Below are positions 40,425-51,749 of a stretch of DNA of 64,000 nucleotides, piece by piece (position 1 is the stretch's first letter; each line of letters starts with the position of its first letter). The DNA comes from Triglochin maritima (Eukaryota > Streptophyta > Magnoliopsida > Alismatales > Juncaginaceae): contig OY821788.1 in NCBI GenBank assembly GCA_963682175.1, positions 12,108,001-12,172,000 of the forward strand, read 5' to 3'. A program made the position numbers and the translations under genes. The notes under the pieces were generated by a model. It searched no databases, was not told the DNA's origin, and worked only from the letters and a program-made list of their open reading frames with translations.

Positions 40425-42544
40425 TCGATATGCTTCAACCATAAGAAATTGTCATTCATCGAGCTCTATTGAGCATACTATCGAGTTTATATCGATAGCT
40501 TATTGAACCCATCAAGTACTATTGAGAAAGTGAATGATTTATGCAAGGGGCAGTTTGGGTAGCACAAGAAATATAAGCATATTTCTACGATGATGTCAAA
40601 GTATGATTTTTTTTCAACTATTGAGCCACTTGAAGTATAGAGACTCGATTTTTCCTTATACAATTAGGTTTTGTACCTACAATTTTTTTAGAGTGGATCC
40701 ACATTACAAATTTGGTATATCTTTATAATTTTTTATCTTAATAGAATTTATTTGCCTGAAACATTGCATCATAATGAGGGGCATCTCTAACACCAAGAAA
40801 GTGGAGATGGACAAATTACAATCAAAGAATTATGGAATGAATTTTGTGTTTTGCAAACACTAGTTGTGGTTGGTGTTTGTGCAAATATCAAGTTACAAGC
40901 TAAAATGACAACCTAAAACTCAAAACTCAACCCGTAATGAAAAATATTTGGATGACAAAATAAGAGTTTTGAGGTTTGTGAAACTCAAAACTACTCCAAA
41001 CCTCAAAATTCAAGTTATCCAAACACATCCTTAAGTGTTTGTACATTGGTTGTAATTTGATCAATGCATTTGTGGAGAAATATAAACTTGGGTCGGTTTG
41101 TGGATTTAATTTTTCACAAAATTTATGTTTCGATTTGATATTTTTGTTGCCCGTGATATTTACAATGGTTGGTCAATGATGACATGCTAACATTTTCTGG
41201 TTACAGCTGATGATTTTCGACATTTAAAACACAAGAACCTTAGATTTGCAGGCTCAATTTCTTGACCATTTATCACATTATCAAATTTATCTCATTGGAG
41301 ATATGAGATGTAAATCCAGAAATAAAACCTTAAACTGACTCTTTATGTTTACTTCCATGCATATCTTAGCTCAAGGTTAAGCTTTTTCCGTAGACTCAAT
41401 ATTCATCATACATAACACATTTTTGCTATATTTTCTTATTGTAACATCATACATAACACATTTTTAAATTTAAACAATAAAAGATCACAAGAGATCGATC
41501 ATCAAACCGGGAATGTTACTCAAATACATAACCAATCGGTGCACCAAAATACAACAGAGTTTGCCAAAATACATGATTACATCAATACAACGAAAGATAA
41601 AATTTGGGTAATCATGACGACATCAAATAGTCCGAAGAGGATCATTGTCCCAAAATATGCACGTCCGCTGTCACCACCCAACAAAACCTACTGCGGTCCT
41701 GAAACATGAATGCAACAACAATGCCTGAGTTTCCATAAGGAAACCCCGTATGCCAAGCTCACCTATATGAATGCAATAGTACAATGAAATGAACATATCA
41801 TACTAGTGGCATGTCATGTCATCAACAGTAAGGAAACAATTCCCCTCCAAGGGTAAAATCTGGACATCAGTCCCACAATCAACATCGAGTCTCCGTCGGA
41901 GACCTACCGTAGGCACATACGGTCTTACAGACCATACGCAACGCACCCCACACACGGCTATACCAATCATGAGGTTCGGTGAGGTACGTTCGTACATCCA
42001 CGTCAGTAGAATCAGATCTAAATCATCGTGGTCAACACCACACCGACAGAGCCGTCGCTCAAGTTGGTCCATCAATCACTCAGTAGGTGCCCAATTGAGG
42101 TACCATGCCAGAATAACATCGGCAGCAATCAATAGTCGGAACAACATCGACAACATCATCGCCGGAACAACATCGGCGGTACAAAAATACGTTCGGCACA
42201 ACATCACACGATACAACATACGTCCAGCACAACATCGGACGGTTCCGGACCGAAGTCTGCAAGGTCATCATGCTCCGTAGAGCCATGCAACATCGTACAA
42301 CGGGATCCGTGATCCCTCATGTCTACTACAATAATAATGAGTCAAGTAAAGCATCAACGATCCCACAATCCATAAATTAGAAGTGGCACGTCCCGAGTAT
42401 CCACGTTATTCCACACGACGGTCCCTGGGCAGACACCATCAACGCACCCACCGTCACCTCCCGGCTCACGCGTTAGGTGAGTACATTGGTTTCCATTGAC
42501 AGAGTTGACACTCTGCTAGGACAAAGGATTCAGTTCTGGTCCCA

Positions 42545-43040
42545 AACGGTCGATCGAAAAAGGTATACCGATCGACCGCTCCTCAAGGGATCAGTCGAAC
42601 AGACGCCTGCAATCGATCGAACTCTGGGCTCATAACTTAGCCCCAACGGTCGAATAAAAGGTGAAAACTGGTCGACCGCTACATGGTCAAAACCGGACTA
42701 AGTCAAAATCATACGAGGCAAACGATCAACCGACTCAGGGGTCCCAGTCGACCGAATACTAGCAGGGGCAACCTAGAAGTTCTAGTCATCAAATGGTCGA
42801 ACTAACAATCAATCGGTCGAACAGTTATTAAGTGAACTTAAGGTACCGGTCGGACAAGGTCAAGAGCGGTCGACCGTTTAAATGGTCAACGCTCTCTCCA
42901 GCCCAGTCCAACAAATAACAGGCATTTCCGACCCACTAGCATAAGCACAACCGGTCGACCGTCACACGACATTGTTCGACCGGTGTTGGTTAAACTCGGA
43001 CATTTACACTACATCCGGTCGACCGCCCGAAGGAACTGGT
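42545..43040. repeat. CGGTCGACCG-type motif cluster (LTR F)
   Basis: At least ten variants (CGATCGACCG, TGGTCGACCG, CCGGTCGACCG, AGCGGTCGACCG and half-sites GGTCGAAC) within 500 bp. Spacing irregular, mostly 20-60 bp. Confidence 0.8.
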
Positions 43041-44264
43041 CGATCGTTGGCCGGCAACTACCTAGCTGAACTAGGTTTAACTTGTTGCTCACTCAACGTT
43101 GGTGAGATTTCCGACCTCCGCCGGCAAGCCAACACCTCACACTACAAGTGTGAGCAAAACAAACATGCATCTGTAGAACTGTCATACTTTTTTCTCGTGG
43201 TTGACGACGCACGTCGGAGTTCACACGCCACCATCTCCGATCCTCAACCACTTGCACGATATTTTCCCTCGCGCCAATGCCACGCGCCTCAAGCCCCAGT
43301 GTCATGCTCGCTGCCACACGACGGAGCCACTGCCACCACCTCTGGTTGCCAGAAAAGAGAAAAGAAAGTGAGAGAGATGAGGTGAAGGTTGGGTGTGAAA
43401 TGGAAATGGAAATGGAAGAAGAACGAGAAGAGAAAAAAAACATTAGTTTTCAACCCAAAACAACCAAAAGCCAACCATCCATCAACCCATCCCCTCACAC
43501 CATCTGTAACATCCCGAAACAACGGAAATTTTAAAATTTTCATCAAGACAATAAAGATCAATAATCAAAGGTGGGAAAGTTACTTCTCATAAAACATATA
43601 AGCGGTGCACCATATTGTTGGATTTCGTGCCCTATAGTATGTATATATTTTCAAAATTTTATAAACATATAGGATCGAAATATTCATATTTTCTTCGATT
43701 TTCATATAGACATGCATTTGTTTATCCTAATTATTTAACATGCATTAGAACAAACAAATAATTGCAAAGAGGATCATACCTAGAGGTTCTCTAAATCCTC
43801 TTGAAGATCCGGAGTCACGTTGCCAGCCGAATCGCCCGGTGGATTGCCTCTGAGTATTCACCAAACTCTAAACGAGATTACAGAGAGAAGAGCTAGTCTC
43901 TCAATCTCCAATATGGTTTAGAATCCAATTACTAACCCCTCTTTAGTTCCCTTGAGAAGAAGATCTATGAAAACTAAAACTAATCTTAAGAATTAAGGAA
44001 ATTTCGTTGAGAATTATGGAGAGAGATTTTTGCATGAGAAAATAATGAATTAGTTTATGAGGTAATGAGATAAACTTGTATTTATAAGTTCTCTCCAAAT
44101 TACCTATTCATGTACAACCTTTTGCCCATGATTTCATGCAAACTTCCATCTAACCATCCATTATTTGCTAACAAATAATCTTAGCCACGAATTAAATAAA
44201 TTATGGACCAATTCCATGCATGATCTAATTAATTCTTAAATTAATTCTGCAGATAACCGTCTGG

Positions 44265-44460
44265 ACCGGTCGACCGTTTGAATGTGCGGTCGACCGCTCG
44301 AACCAAGTTTCGGTCGACCGTTCGCAACAATGAAATATTTCATCGCAATGTTCGGTAGACCGTTCCGAACAGACGAAAATTCCCTGTTATCGGTCGAGAC
44401 GTGTCCGGTCGACCGTGCACCGATCGGTCGACCGTTTACTGTTAACCGGTTGACCGTTTG
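44265..44460. repeat. CGGTCGACCG motif cluster (copia 3' LTR)
   Basis: Eight near-copies at 20-40-bp spacing: ACCGGTCGACCGTTT, TGCGGTCGACCGCTC, TTCGGTCGACCGTTC, TTCGGTAGACCGTTC, TCGGTCGAGAC, CCGGTCGACCGTG, ATCGGTCGACCGTTT, ACCGGTTGACCGTTT. It lies about 200 bp upstream (plus coordinates) of the LTR's TATA position, that is, downstream in sequence and upstream in the minus-strand transcription sense. Confidence 0.9.
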
Positions 44461-44772
44461 TGCACAGTACTGCAGACTTGTCAAATTTCGGTTTAACCCT
44501 ACAAAATTTGACATTTCGGGATTAGTAGTAAATTCACAACTTATGTAACATATTATCCTATGCAATGATGAATCATTACATCCCATAATATTTACATCAC
44601 ATATGAATTTAATTTAGATTCTAATTATGTTATTAAACACAACATAATTTTGATTTTGTTTGTTCACCCCATGTGTCATATTTTCTAAATGAAACCCTAC
44701 ACATCTTATGAACTCAAAATCCCCATTTCTCGTTTCCCAGTTTTGTGGTGTGACCTATGGGAGGATCTAAAC

Positions 44773-45197
44773 TAGGGCTGCAAACGGGGCGGGGCGGGTT
44801 TGGCTCCGCCCGCTACCCGCCCCACCAAAGTCAGGCGGGCAAACGGGGCGGGTTGGGGCGGGTAAAAAAAAATTGGGCCGCTACCCGCCCCGCTTAGTCC
44901 GGCGGGTTAACGGGTGGCGGGTTAACGGGTCACGGGTAGAAAAATATTAATTTTAGAAGAAATGTTAGAAGTTTAATGAAATTACAAAAATTTTAATACA
45001 TAAATATGTTTTTTTTAATAATTATATTTGTAACGGGTAAACGGGTTAACGGGTTGGTAACACATTAACCGCAACCCGCCCCGTTTAGTCCGGCAGGTTA
45101 ACGGGTCGCGGGTAGGAAAATTTTCTACCGCAACCCGCCCTACGCGGGGCGGGGCGGGGCGGGTTGGTGGGTCAAACCCACCCCACGAATAGCCCTA
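44773..45197. mobile_element. hAT MITE, 425 bp, in copia 3' LTR
   Basis: Perfect 8-bp duplication ATCTAAAC (44765-44772, 45198-45205). Ends TAGGGCTGCAAACGGGGC and, inverted, TAGGGCTATTCGTGGGG. Subterminal GGGGCGGG / CCCGCCCC runs make it very GC-rich beside an AT-rich core. It is absent from the 5' LTR, which proves insertion after the copia element. Confidence 0.93.
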
Positions 45198-46132
45198 ATC
45201 TAAACTAAGTTGGTAGTGATATTAAGAGCTTAATATCACAAGCTATAAGCGGTATCTAGCTACACATTATAGCTCCTAATTAGTTAGATGTCTTAATTCC
45301 ACTCGAATCAAAACCCGATCCATTTAGTGATGGAGTGCACCACTTGTGTCCGTCCCTTGCCACATGATATTAAGAATACACACAAAGTAGTATTGTGTCA
45401 TCTTTGTATTAGTATTCATTTCTTGATCTCTTTAAGCTAGTTATAAATATGTGACTTAACTCAAATCACATTGTGCACATTATAACTTTGCTTTATCAAG
45501 GGGCCCACTAATATCATCACTCAATTAAGAGGGGCAATGATAATCTTTTGACTAACTATCTTCTCCAACAAAAGTCATACTTAACAAACCAATGCCTTTA
45601 CACTACACTCATCGATAGCTCAAGACACTAGTCTAATTAAGCAATTCTTAAGTGATCGGATATAAGTCTCATATCAAAGGACCAAAGACACAGTAAAACA
45701 TTAATGACACCGAAAACACAATTTTATAATGTTTTACTTATTAGGTCTATTTAGTATACAAAAGTAATATTTTCCTCTTTTGTGTACCCGTGTTGTAGAG
45801 CTACAGTGATCTATGACCAACACGACAATCTTAACTCGGTAATTAATGTCACATGTTAATTACCATGATTGTGAATATCTTTTGTTTTATGTAAACCAAT
45901 ATCTTTTAGAGCTCTACGGTTAAGGACCAAGAGTCTCTTCCTTAACACTTCTAAAAGACGAATAACATAAACAAGGAACAAAATGATTTCTCATTCAATT
46001 CATAATAATTGACATTTAAAAGTAAAACTTTTAGAACACATTCCCTTCAATCTCCCACTTGTTATTAAAGTTTTCTTTCACATACATACTCAATGTATAA
46101 ACAATAATAACTAGGGTAAACCCCATTACATA

Positions 46133-47263
46133 TCAATCATCAAGCCAATCTACATGGTTCCTCAATCTCATGGACTCAAAATGCATTTCGCCCTTGGCTT
46201 GGGATAAGGGTTTTGTGAATGGATCAGCTGTGTTGTTGTTGGTGTCCACCCATAAAAGATTTATGTTGCCTTCGTCGATGAGGTCACGTGTCATGAAGTA
46301 CTTACGATCCATGTACTTCACTTTGTGGTGTGATTTGAGATCCTTGATTTGCGAGATAGATGCACTATTATCGCAAAATAGCTCAATGGGTCCCTCGCTC
46401 GTGGGAACTACTCCAAGCTCTTCAAGGAACTTCTTGATCCACACTCCTTCCTTGCTCACTTCAGCGACAACCATTACTTCTGAAGAGGTGGTTGAATCGG
46501 TCGTAGTGGTTTGCTTCCAGCTACGCCAACTCTGAGCTCCACCATTCAGAAGGAAGACATATCCTGATTGCGACCTTCTATCGTCTGGATCACTCATGAA
46601 ACTCGCATTCGAGTAACCATCGGCTATCAACTCCATTTGTCCTCCATAAACAAGAATCTTATCCTTAGTCCGGTTAAGGTACTTCAGGATATTCTTGACC
46701 GCAGTCCAATGCTCAAGACCTGCGTTGGATTGGTGACGACTTGTCACGCTTAGAGCATACGAGACATCAGGTCTTGTGCAAGTCATCGCGTACATGATCG
46801 ACCCAATTGCCGAAGCATAAGGGACATCCTTCATGTACTCTAAGTCCTTACGTGATTGCGCACATTGAGACTTCTTGAGTTGCACACCCATACTCATTGG
46901 CACACTGCCCTTTTTTGAGTTGTTCATCTTGAACCTTTCCAAGACCTTGTCAATGTATGTACGTTGACTGAGGCCAATAAGTCTACGGGATCTATCTCGA
47001 TATATCTTGATTCCCAAGATGTATTGAGCCTCACCCATATCTTTCATTGAAAATGCCGATTTCAATGAACTTCTTGTTTGCTCAAGCAAAGGAATATGAT
47101 TGCCCATAAGCAATATTATGTCATCGACATATAAGATTAGGAATACTACATGGATCCCACTAACCTTCTTGTATATACAAGGTTCTTCCTTACTTTGAAT
47201 GAAGTGAAGCTTCTTCACTTCCTCGTCAAAGCGTTTGTTCCAACTCCTTGATGCTTGCTTCAA
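46133..47263 (-). pseudogene. Copia RT C-terminal half and RNase H
   Basis: The 376-residue frame carries the RT active site LYVDDIILL (about 47114-47137), YILGIKIYRDR, GSIMYAMTCTRPD and the RNase H end (DSTTSSEVM, HHKVKYMDRKYF, DPFTKPLSQ). It copies element RNA into DNA and degrades the RNA strand. It is out of frame with the upstream RT part (47739-47260), with a lesion between about 47340 and 47263. It ends at 46133, 84 bp from the 3' LTR, the usual spacing. Confidence 0.85.
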
Positions 47264-47739
47264 TCCATAAATGGATCTTTGAAGCTTGCATACATTCTCG
47301 CTATTCTTTGGATCTTTAAAACTTGAGGTTCTACCATGTACACATCCTCCTCCAAGTTCCCATTAAGGAACGCCGTTTTGACATCCATTTGCCATATTTC
47401 ATAATCATGAAATGCAGCAATAGCGAGCATGATCCGAATAAACTTGAACATGGCAACCGGTGAAAAAGTTTCATCATAGTCAATTCCTTGAACTTGAGTG
47501 AAACCCTTCGCTACAAGCCTCGCTTTGTAGGTTGTCAAGTTCCCATCCATGTCCATCTTCATCTTGAAAACCCATTTATTTTGAATGGCCATTTTCCCTT
47601 GAGGAAGGTCAACCAAGTTCCACACTTGATTATCATACATGGATTCTATTTCGGATTCCATGGCCTTAAGCCATAGTTTGGAGTCTTCCTTTTCCATTGC
47701 TTCTTGGAAGGTCAATGGATCATTGGTATCAAGTACCAT
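47260..47739 (-). pseudogene. Copia RT N-terminal half
   Basis: Contains NDPLTFQEAMEKEDSKLW, NQVWNLVDLPQGK, NKWVFKMKMDMDG, YKARLVAKGFTQVQGIDY, and QMDVKTAFLNGNLEED with the first catalytic Asp. The last ~20 residues are off-frame, showing a frame change near 47330. It is separated from the upstream frame by a stop near 47741. Confidence 0.85.
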
Positions 47740-47742
47740 GAT

Positions 47743-48036
47743 TTAATGAAGTCCCAGATACAGGTCGGGTTTGTTCCTTTCCCTCGTTGACCTTCTTAGT
47801 CCTTTTGGTTCTTCTCGTGTCTCTCGAACTTCTTCCACAATTTCTTGAGGAGTGGGTTCACGTTCAACTGTTGAACGTACACTTGGTGGGGATGATTGAG
47901 ATTCTCTCACAATTTCTTGCGAGGGTCTCTCACTCACGCTTCCACTAACCAAAGGAATCTCAGTTGGGCCTTCATGAAATTGAATGTCATCATTCATGTC
48001 ATGATCTTGTAGAGTATCTTGAGTTTCCTCAAGCAC
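47743..48036 (-). pseudogene. Copia integrase-RT linker fragment
   Basis: A 97-residue acidic, Ser/Glu-rich linker ending GLRRSTRERNKPDLYLG, the usual lead-in to the RT domain. Broken upstream near 48190 (after KKLMSTKL) and downstream near 47741. Confidence 0.75.
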
Positions 48037-48192
48037 AACCCTAGTCCCACTACTTTTTACTCTATCCAGAAATTCCTTTTCCAGAAATGTGTCATCCCTC
48101 TATACAATCACTCAATTGGAGGTGATATGCCAAAAGTAGTATCCTCTTGTCTCACGAGGATAACCAATAAAGAAGCACTTATCCACTTTTGG

Positions 48193-50361
48193 TTAAAGTT
48201 TGGTCGACATCAATTTCTTGACGTAAGCCTCACAACCCCAAATCTTGAGAAAATTGAGCTTAGGTGTTTTACCACTCCATAGCTCATAAGGAGTTTTCTC
48301 CACGTATTTGGATGGAACATTATTTAGTGTGTAAGCCACAGTTTGTAGTGCATAACTCCAAAAGTAAAGAGGTAATTCCGCATGACTCATCATTGACCGA
48401 ACCATGTCGGGCAATGTCCTATTCCTCCTTTCGGATACCCTATTCCATTGAGGTGTACTGGGAGGGGTGAGTTGAGGTATGATACCAAACTCCTTTAGGT
48501 ATGAGTCAAATTCGGCACTTAAGTACTCACCTCCACGATCCGTTCGTAGAGACTTGATTTTCTTGTCGAGTTGGTTCTCTACTTCATTCTTGAATTCTTT
48601 GAACTTGTCAAAGGATTCACTTTTGTTTCTCATTAGATAAACATAGTCATAATGACTATAATCATCCGTGAACGTAATGAAGTACCTGAAATCATCTCGT
48701 GCACTAGTACTCATTGGACCACATACATCGAAATGTATCAAATCCAACAAGCCACTTGCCCTTGGGCCTTTCTTCTTGAAAGGCTTTTTGGTCATTTTTC
48801 CCATTAAACATGGTTGGCACGTCTCCAATGATTTAAAATCAAGTAGACCAAGAAGGTTAGCTTCTTGCAATTTCTTGATGCGCTTTTCATTTATGTGACC
48901 AAGACGATAGTGCCACAAGAGAGTATCATTCTCATGAGTGGTCTTAAGTCTTTTGTTATTGATATTAAAGATTTGTTTATTATTCAATTCAAGCAAATAG
49001 AGACCATTCCTTATGAATGCATTTGCATAGAAAACATCATTCTTCGATATAGACAAACAAGAATTTGAAACATTTATATTAAAATTATCCATATCTAAAC
49101 ATGATACAGAAATAATGTTCTTGCTAATCGAAGGCACATAATAAACATTCTTTAGACATAAATTTAAACCACTACATAATTGAAGCACCACAGAACCTTG
49201 TGCAACCGCAGAAACGTTCGCACCATTTCCGACCTTCAATTCTATCTCGTTCCGTACGAGTTCCTTCCTATCCTTGAGTAGCTGCACATTAGAAACTATG
49301 TGAGCACAAGATCCGGTATCAATTACCCAATCCTGGACAAATGTGGCTAAATTTATTTCAATAACAAATATACCTTTGGCCTTTTTGGGGCGCCGACGTT
49401 CAATCACTCCGTTGTCTAGGTCTTCCTTGTACTTGGGGAAATTTAGCCGGATGTGTCCTTTTTCACCGCAGTGAAAGCACTCCGTATTGGGAGTTGGAGA
49501 TTTCTGAGATTTCCCCCTTGAGACACTCGCACAAGCACGTCCTACTCCCTTGCTCTTGATTGAACCACTTTTGGTAGATTTGCCCTTTCCTTTACCAATC
49601 TTTTGGCTCCTCCCATGGACGGAAATGACTTGCTTGTCCCTACCCTTGCCCATGTCAACTTCAGCAGTTTTGAGAGCGTTGTGCAGCTCCTCAAGACTTA
49701 CCCCTTTTTCACGCACGTGGTAGTGAATCACAAAGTCCTTAAAGGACGGGGCTAGAGAGCCAAGAATCATATCTTCAGCAATGTCCTCGGGCATTGGTGA
49801 AGAGAGCTTTGCCAACTTCTCAAGGTACCCTTGCATCGTGAGAAAATGCATGGATACCAATGTTCCCTCCGCCATATGGCAACTTGTGAGTGCAATGGTG
49901 GTCTTATAGCGCTCCTTTCGGGCACTATCCATGAACATCTTAGACAAAACCTCCATGGTCTTCTTGGGTTTTGAATCCAAGTATTTCGCTTGAAGCGAGT
50001 CACCCATGGATGCTAGCATACGACCGTGAACTTGGTTCTCTTGGTCTTCCCTCTTGGCTTTAGCCTCTTTCTCTTCATCGGTTAATTTCTCATTCCATTT
50101 TGGGATTGAACCTTCCAAAATGTGAGACAGTTTCTCAAACTTTAACACGATGTTGAGTTTGAGTTGCCAACTAATGAAGCTTGAGCCATCATTTGCTAAA
50201 GGGTGTTTTTCTATCATGGATCGTACGATAGGTTGGATGTTCGATATTTTTCTACAAAATAAATCAGACAGGTTTTTAATGCCAATTTTATGTTTATTAT
50301 ACATACATACAAATGTAAATGCTGCAAGTAAAAAAATTTGCCCATAAATGCAACAATCCAA
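48193..50361 (-). CDS. gag-pol: Copia Gag-protease-integrase
   Basis: The 722-residue open frame. The likely true start is the Met at residue 49 (about 50217), as the first 48 residues look like leader. Gag (about 60-290: LKLNIVLKFEKLSHILEG, MPEDIAEDMILGSL), then a zinc knuckle CFHCGEKGHIRLNF with Phe (codon 49438-49440) instead of the last Cys. Protease DTGSCAHIV near 49309-49320. Integrase zinc motif HYRLGH...CQPCLMGK and catalytic core FDVCGPM, LRTDRGGEYL, RVSERRNRT. The frame stops soon after GCEAYVKKL, where pol would continue, so the polyprotein is truncated by a frame change near 48195. Confidence 0.85.
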   Translation of the reverse strand: MDCCIYGQIFLLAAFTFVCMYNKHKIGIKNLSDLFCRKISNIQPIVRSMIEKHPLANDGSSFISWQLKLNIVLKFEKLSHILEGSIPKWNEKLTDEEKEAKAKREDQENQVHGRMLASMGDSLQAKYLDSKPKKTMEVLSKMFMDSARKERYKTTIALTSCHMAEGTLVSMHFLTMQGYLEKLAKLSSPMPEDIAEDMILGSLAPSFKDFVIHYHVREKGVSLEELHNALKTAEVDMGKGRDKQVISVHGRSQKIGKGKGKSTKSGSIKSKGVGRACASVSRGKSQKSPTPNTECFHCGEKGHIRLNFPKYKEDLDNGVIERRRPKKAKGIFVIEINLATFVQDWVIDTGSCAHIVSNVQLLKDRKELVRNEIELKVGNGANVSAVAQGSVVLQLCSGLNLCLKNVYYVPSISKNIISVSCLDMDNFNINVSNSCLSISKNDVFYANAFIRNGLYLLELNNKQIFNINNKRLKTTHENDTLLWHYRLGHINEKRIKKLQEANLLGLLDFKSLETCQPCLMGKMTKKPFKKKGPRASGLLDLIHFDVCGPMSTSARDDFRYFITFTDDYSHYDYVYLMRNKSESFDKFKEFKNEVENQLDKKIKSLRTDRGGEYLSAEFDSYLKEFGIIPQLTPPSTPQWNRVSERRNRTLPDMVRSMMSHAELPLYFWSYALQTVAYTLNNVPSKYVEKTPYELWSGKTPKLNFLKIWGCEAYVKKLMSTKL

Positions 50362-51736
50362 GATCCCATCAATTGTAATATAGACTAGCTAAGGGCTATC
50401 GAATACATTACAACATCAAGGTAAGAAAAACATTTTCTAATCACAACCTTTTTGAATTATAGCAACATTAGCATCTTCAAACTCTTGTGATTCTTGTCGT
50501 TTTAATTATGATGGAATATGAGCTATCCTCGTAAGAAAAACTTTTTCCCAAAACCGAGCGAGGGCTCTAGGTAATGTTAAGAAAACTTATTTTCATTTGA
50601 TACGAGATACGTTTATCCATTGTATTCACAACTAAACATACTTGGGGTTCACTAGGGTGAAACACACCTCATATATCGAATCGTGACACAACAATAGACA
50701 ACCATTATATCTCCCACTATTCCCAAAGATGGAGGGAGCTATCTCCCGCTATGGGCGAGCAGAGTATCCCTCGATCGATGGCTGCTAGTGGATGAAATAA
50801 GAAGGAAAATTACTCTTAATTTTTGTTGGATAATTTCATATATTAACATGTGGTTCAGAATTTTAGGTTATCATGCATATTATCATTCATACACATCCTA
50901 ACATTCAACCACATTCATCACATGCATAGCAGAAATTAAAAACAGAAATTAAACCATTCACACAATCCACATCGTGTGAGTTTCTATGTTCACTTCGATC
51001 CTTGATCCTCGATCCCTGATCTTCGATCCTCGATCGATGCGCTACAGCGACGACTTCCTCTTGCACCGGAGATGTAGATTTTACAGAAAATAAACATGCT
51101 CCTCACATTCGATAAAAACCGACTAATGCAAGTCCTATGAAAACATCTCATATGCAATGCAATTATCTAAAGAAAGAAAGAGAGAATTTGGCTTTTACTT
51201 ATGAATAAGTCATTGTATAATAATAATTACATACATTCATAGTTTCTGATTTGGAACATATAAACTCACAATTCCTGCAAAAACAACTCGAGCAACGCAT
51301 ACATGCATGTCCAATCTAAACTATTTAATCTAGATTATCAAGCATCTAAAATCAAACAATTCTAGAAAAATCATTTGAAATCCATTAAAATGATTTTCAT
51401 GCATCCATAGTTCAAAATTAATTATTTTGAACCGCCGTTCATCCAATTTCCAGAAAGGAAAGATGTACATTAGTCCTTTTCGGTTTTGTTGATCCTTTAT
51501 AAAATAATCATTTAAAATAAAATGAAAATTCTATAAATTAGACAAATGTCTAAATTTCAATTCTAACAATCATGTGTGATGTTTTAAAACATATAAAACC
51601 ATCAAAACGAATTTATTAGAATTTTATCAACAAAACATCGAAAAACTCGAAAAAGACATAAAACCGAATTGTTTTTATTCTAGATGGTACACTAAATTGA
51701 TTTTATAGTCTAAGTCAAAGATAATATGAACCAAAA
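50362..51736 (-). other. Copia leader between primer site and gag
   Basis: 1.4 kb of AT-rich sequence without significant frames; expected to hold the packaging signal, but I can point to no specific motif. A CGATCCTTGATCCTCGATCC-type short tandem lies at about 50995-51037. Confidence 0.6.
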
Positions 51737-51748
51737 GCTCTGATACCA
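51737..51748 (-). promoter_or_regulatory. Primer binding site, initiator tRNA-Met
   Basis: The minus strand reads TGGTATCAGAGC directly inside the 5' LTR, the standard plant copia site complementary to the initiator tRNA-Met 3' end. Confidence 0.92.
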
Positions 51749-51749
51749 C

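Larger units (their letters stand above)
39311..41439. other. Intergenic, with a microsatellite and a short tandem repeat
   Basis: No gene recognised. It holds a (TC)n run at 39806-39846 and the tandem repeat at 40082-40424. The AT-rich remainder has only short frames. CTTAT at 41435-41439 is the left target duplication of LTR F. Confidence 0.55.
43616..46049 (-). repeat. 3' LTR of copia element
   Basis: Bounded TGTTGGATTT ... TTCCCTTCA on the plus strand. TATA box, minus strand, at 44079-44086. Contains the motif cluster 44265-44460 and the MITE 44773-45197. A likely polypurine tract (AAGTGGGAGAT on the minus strand) is at 46050-46060. Confidence 0.9.

Noticed and set aside
43093..43592. 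Frames in LTR F near the G insertion
   Set aside because: LTR sequence; the frames cross a transposon junction and have no domain.
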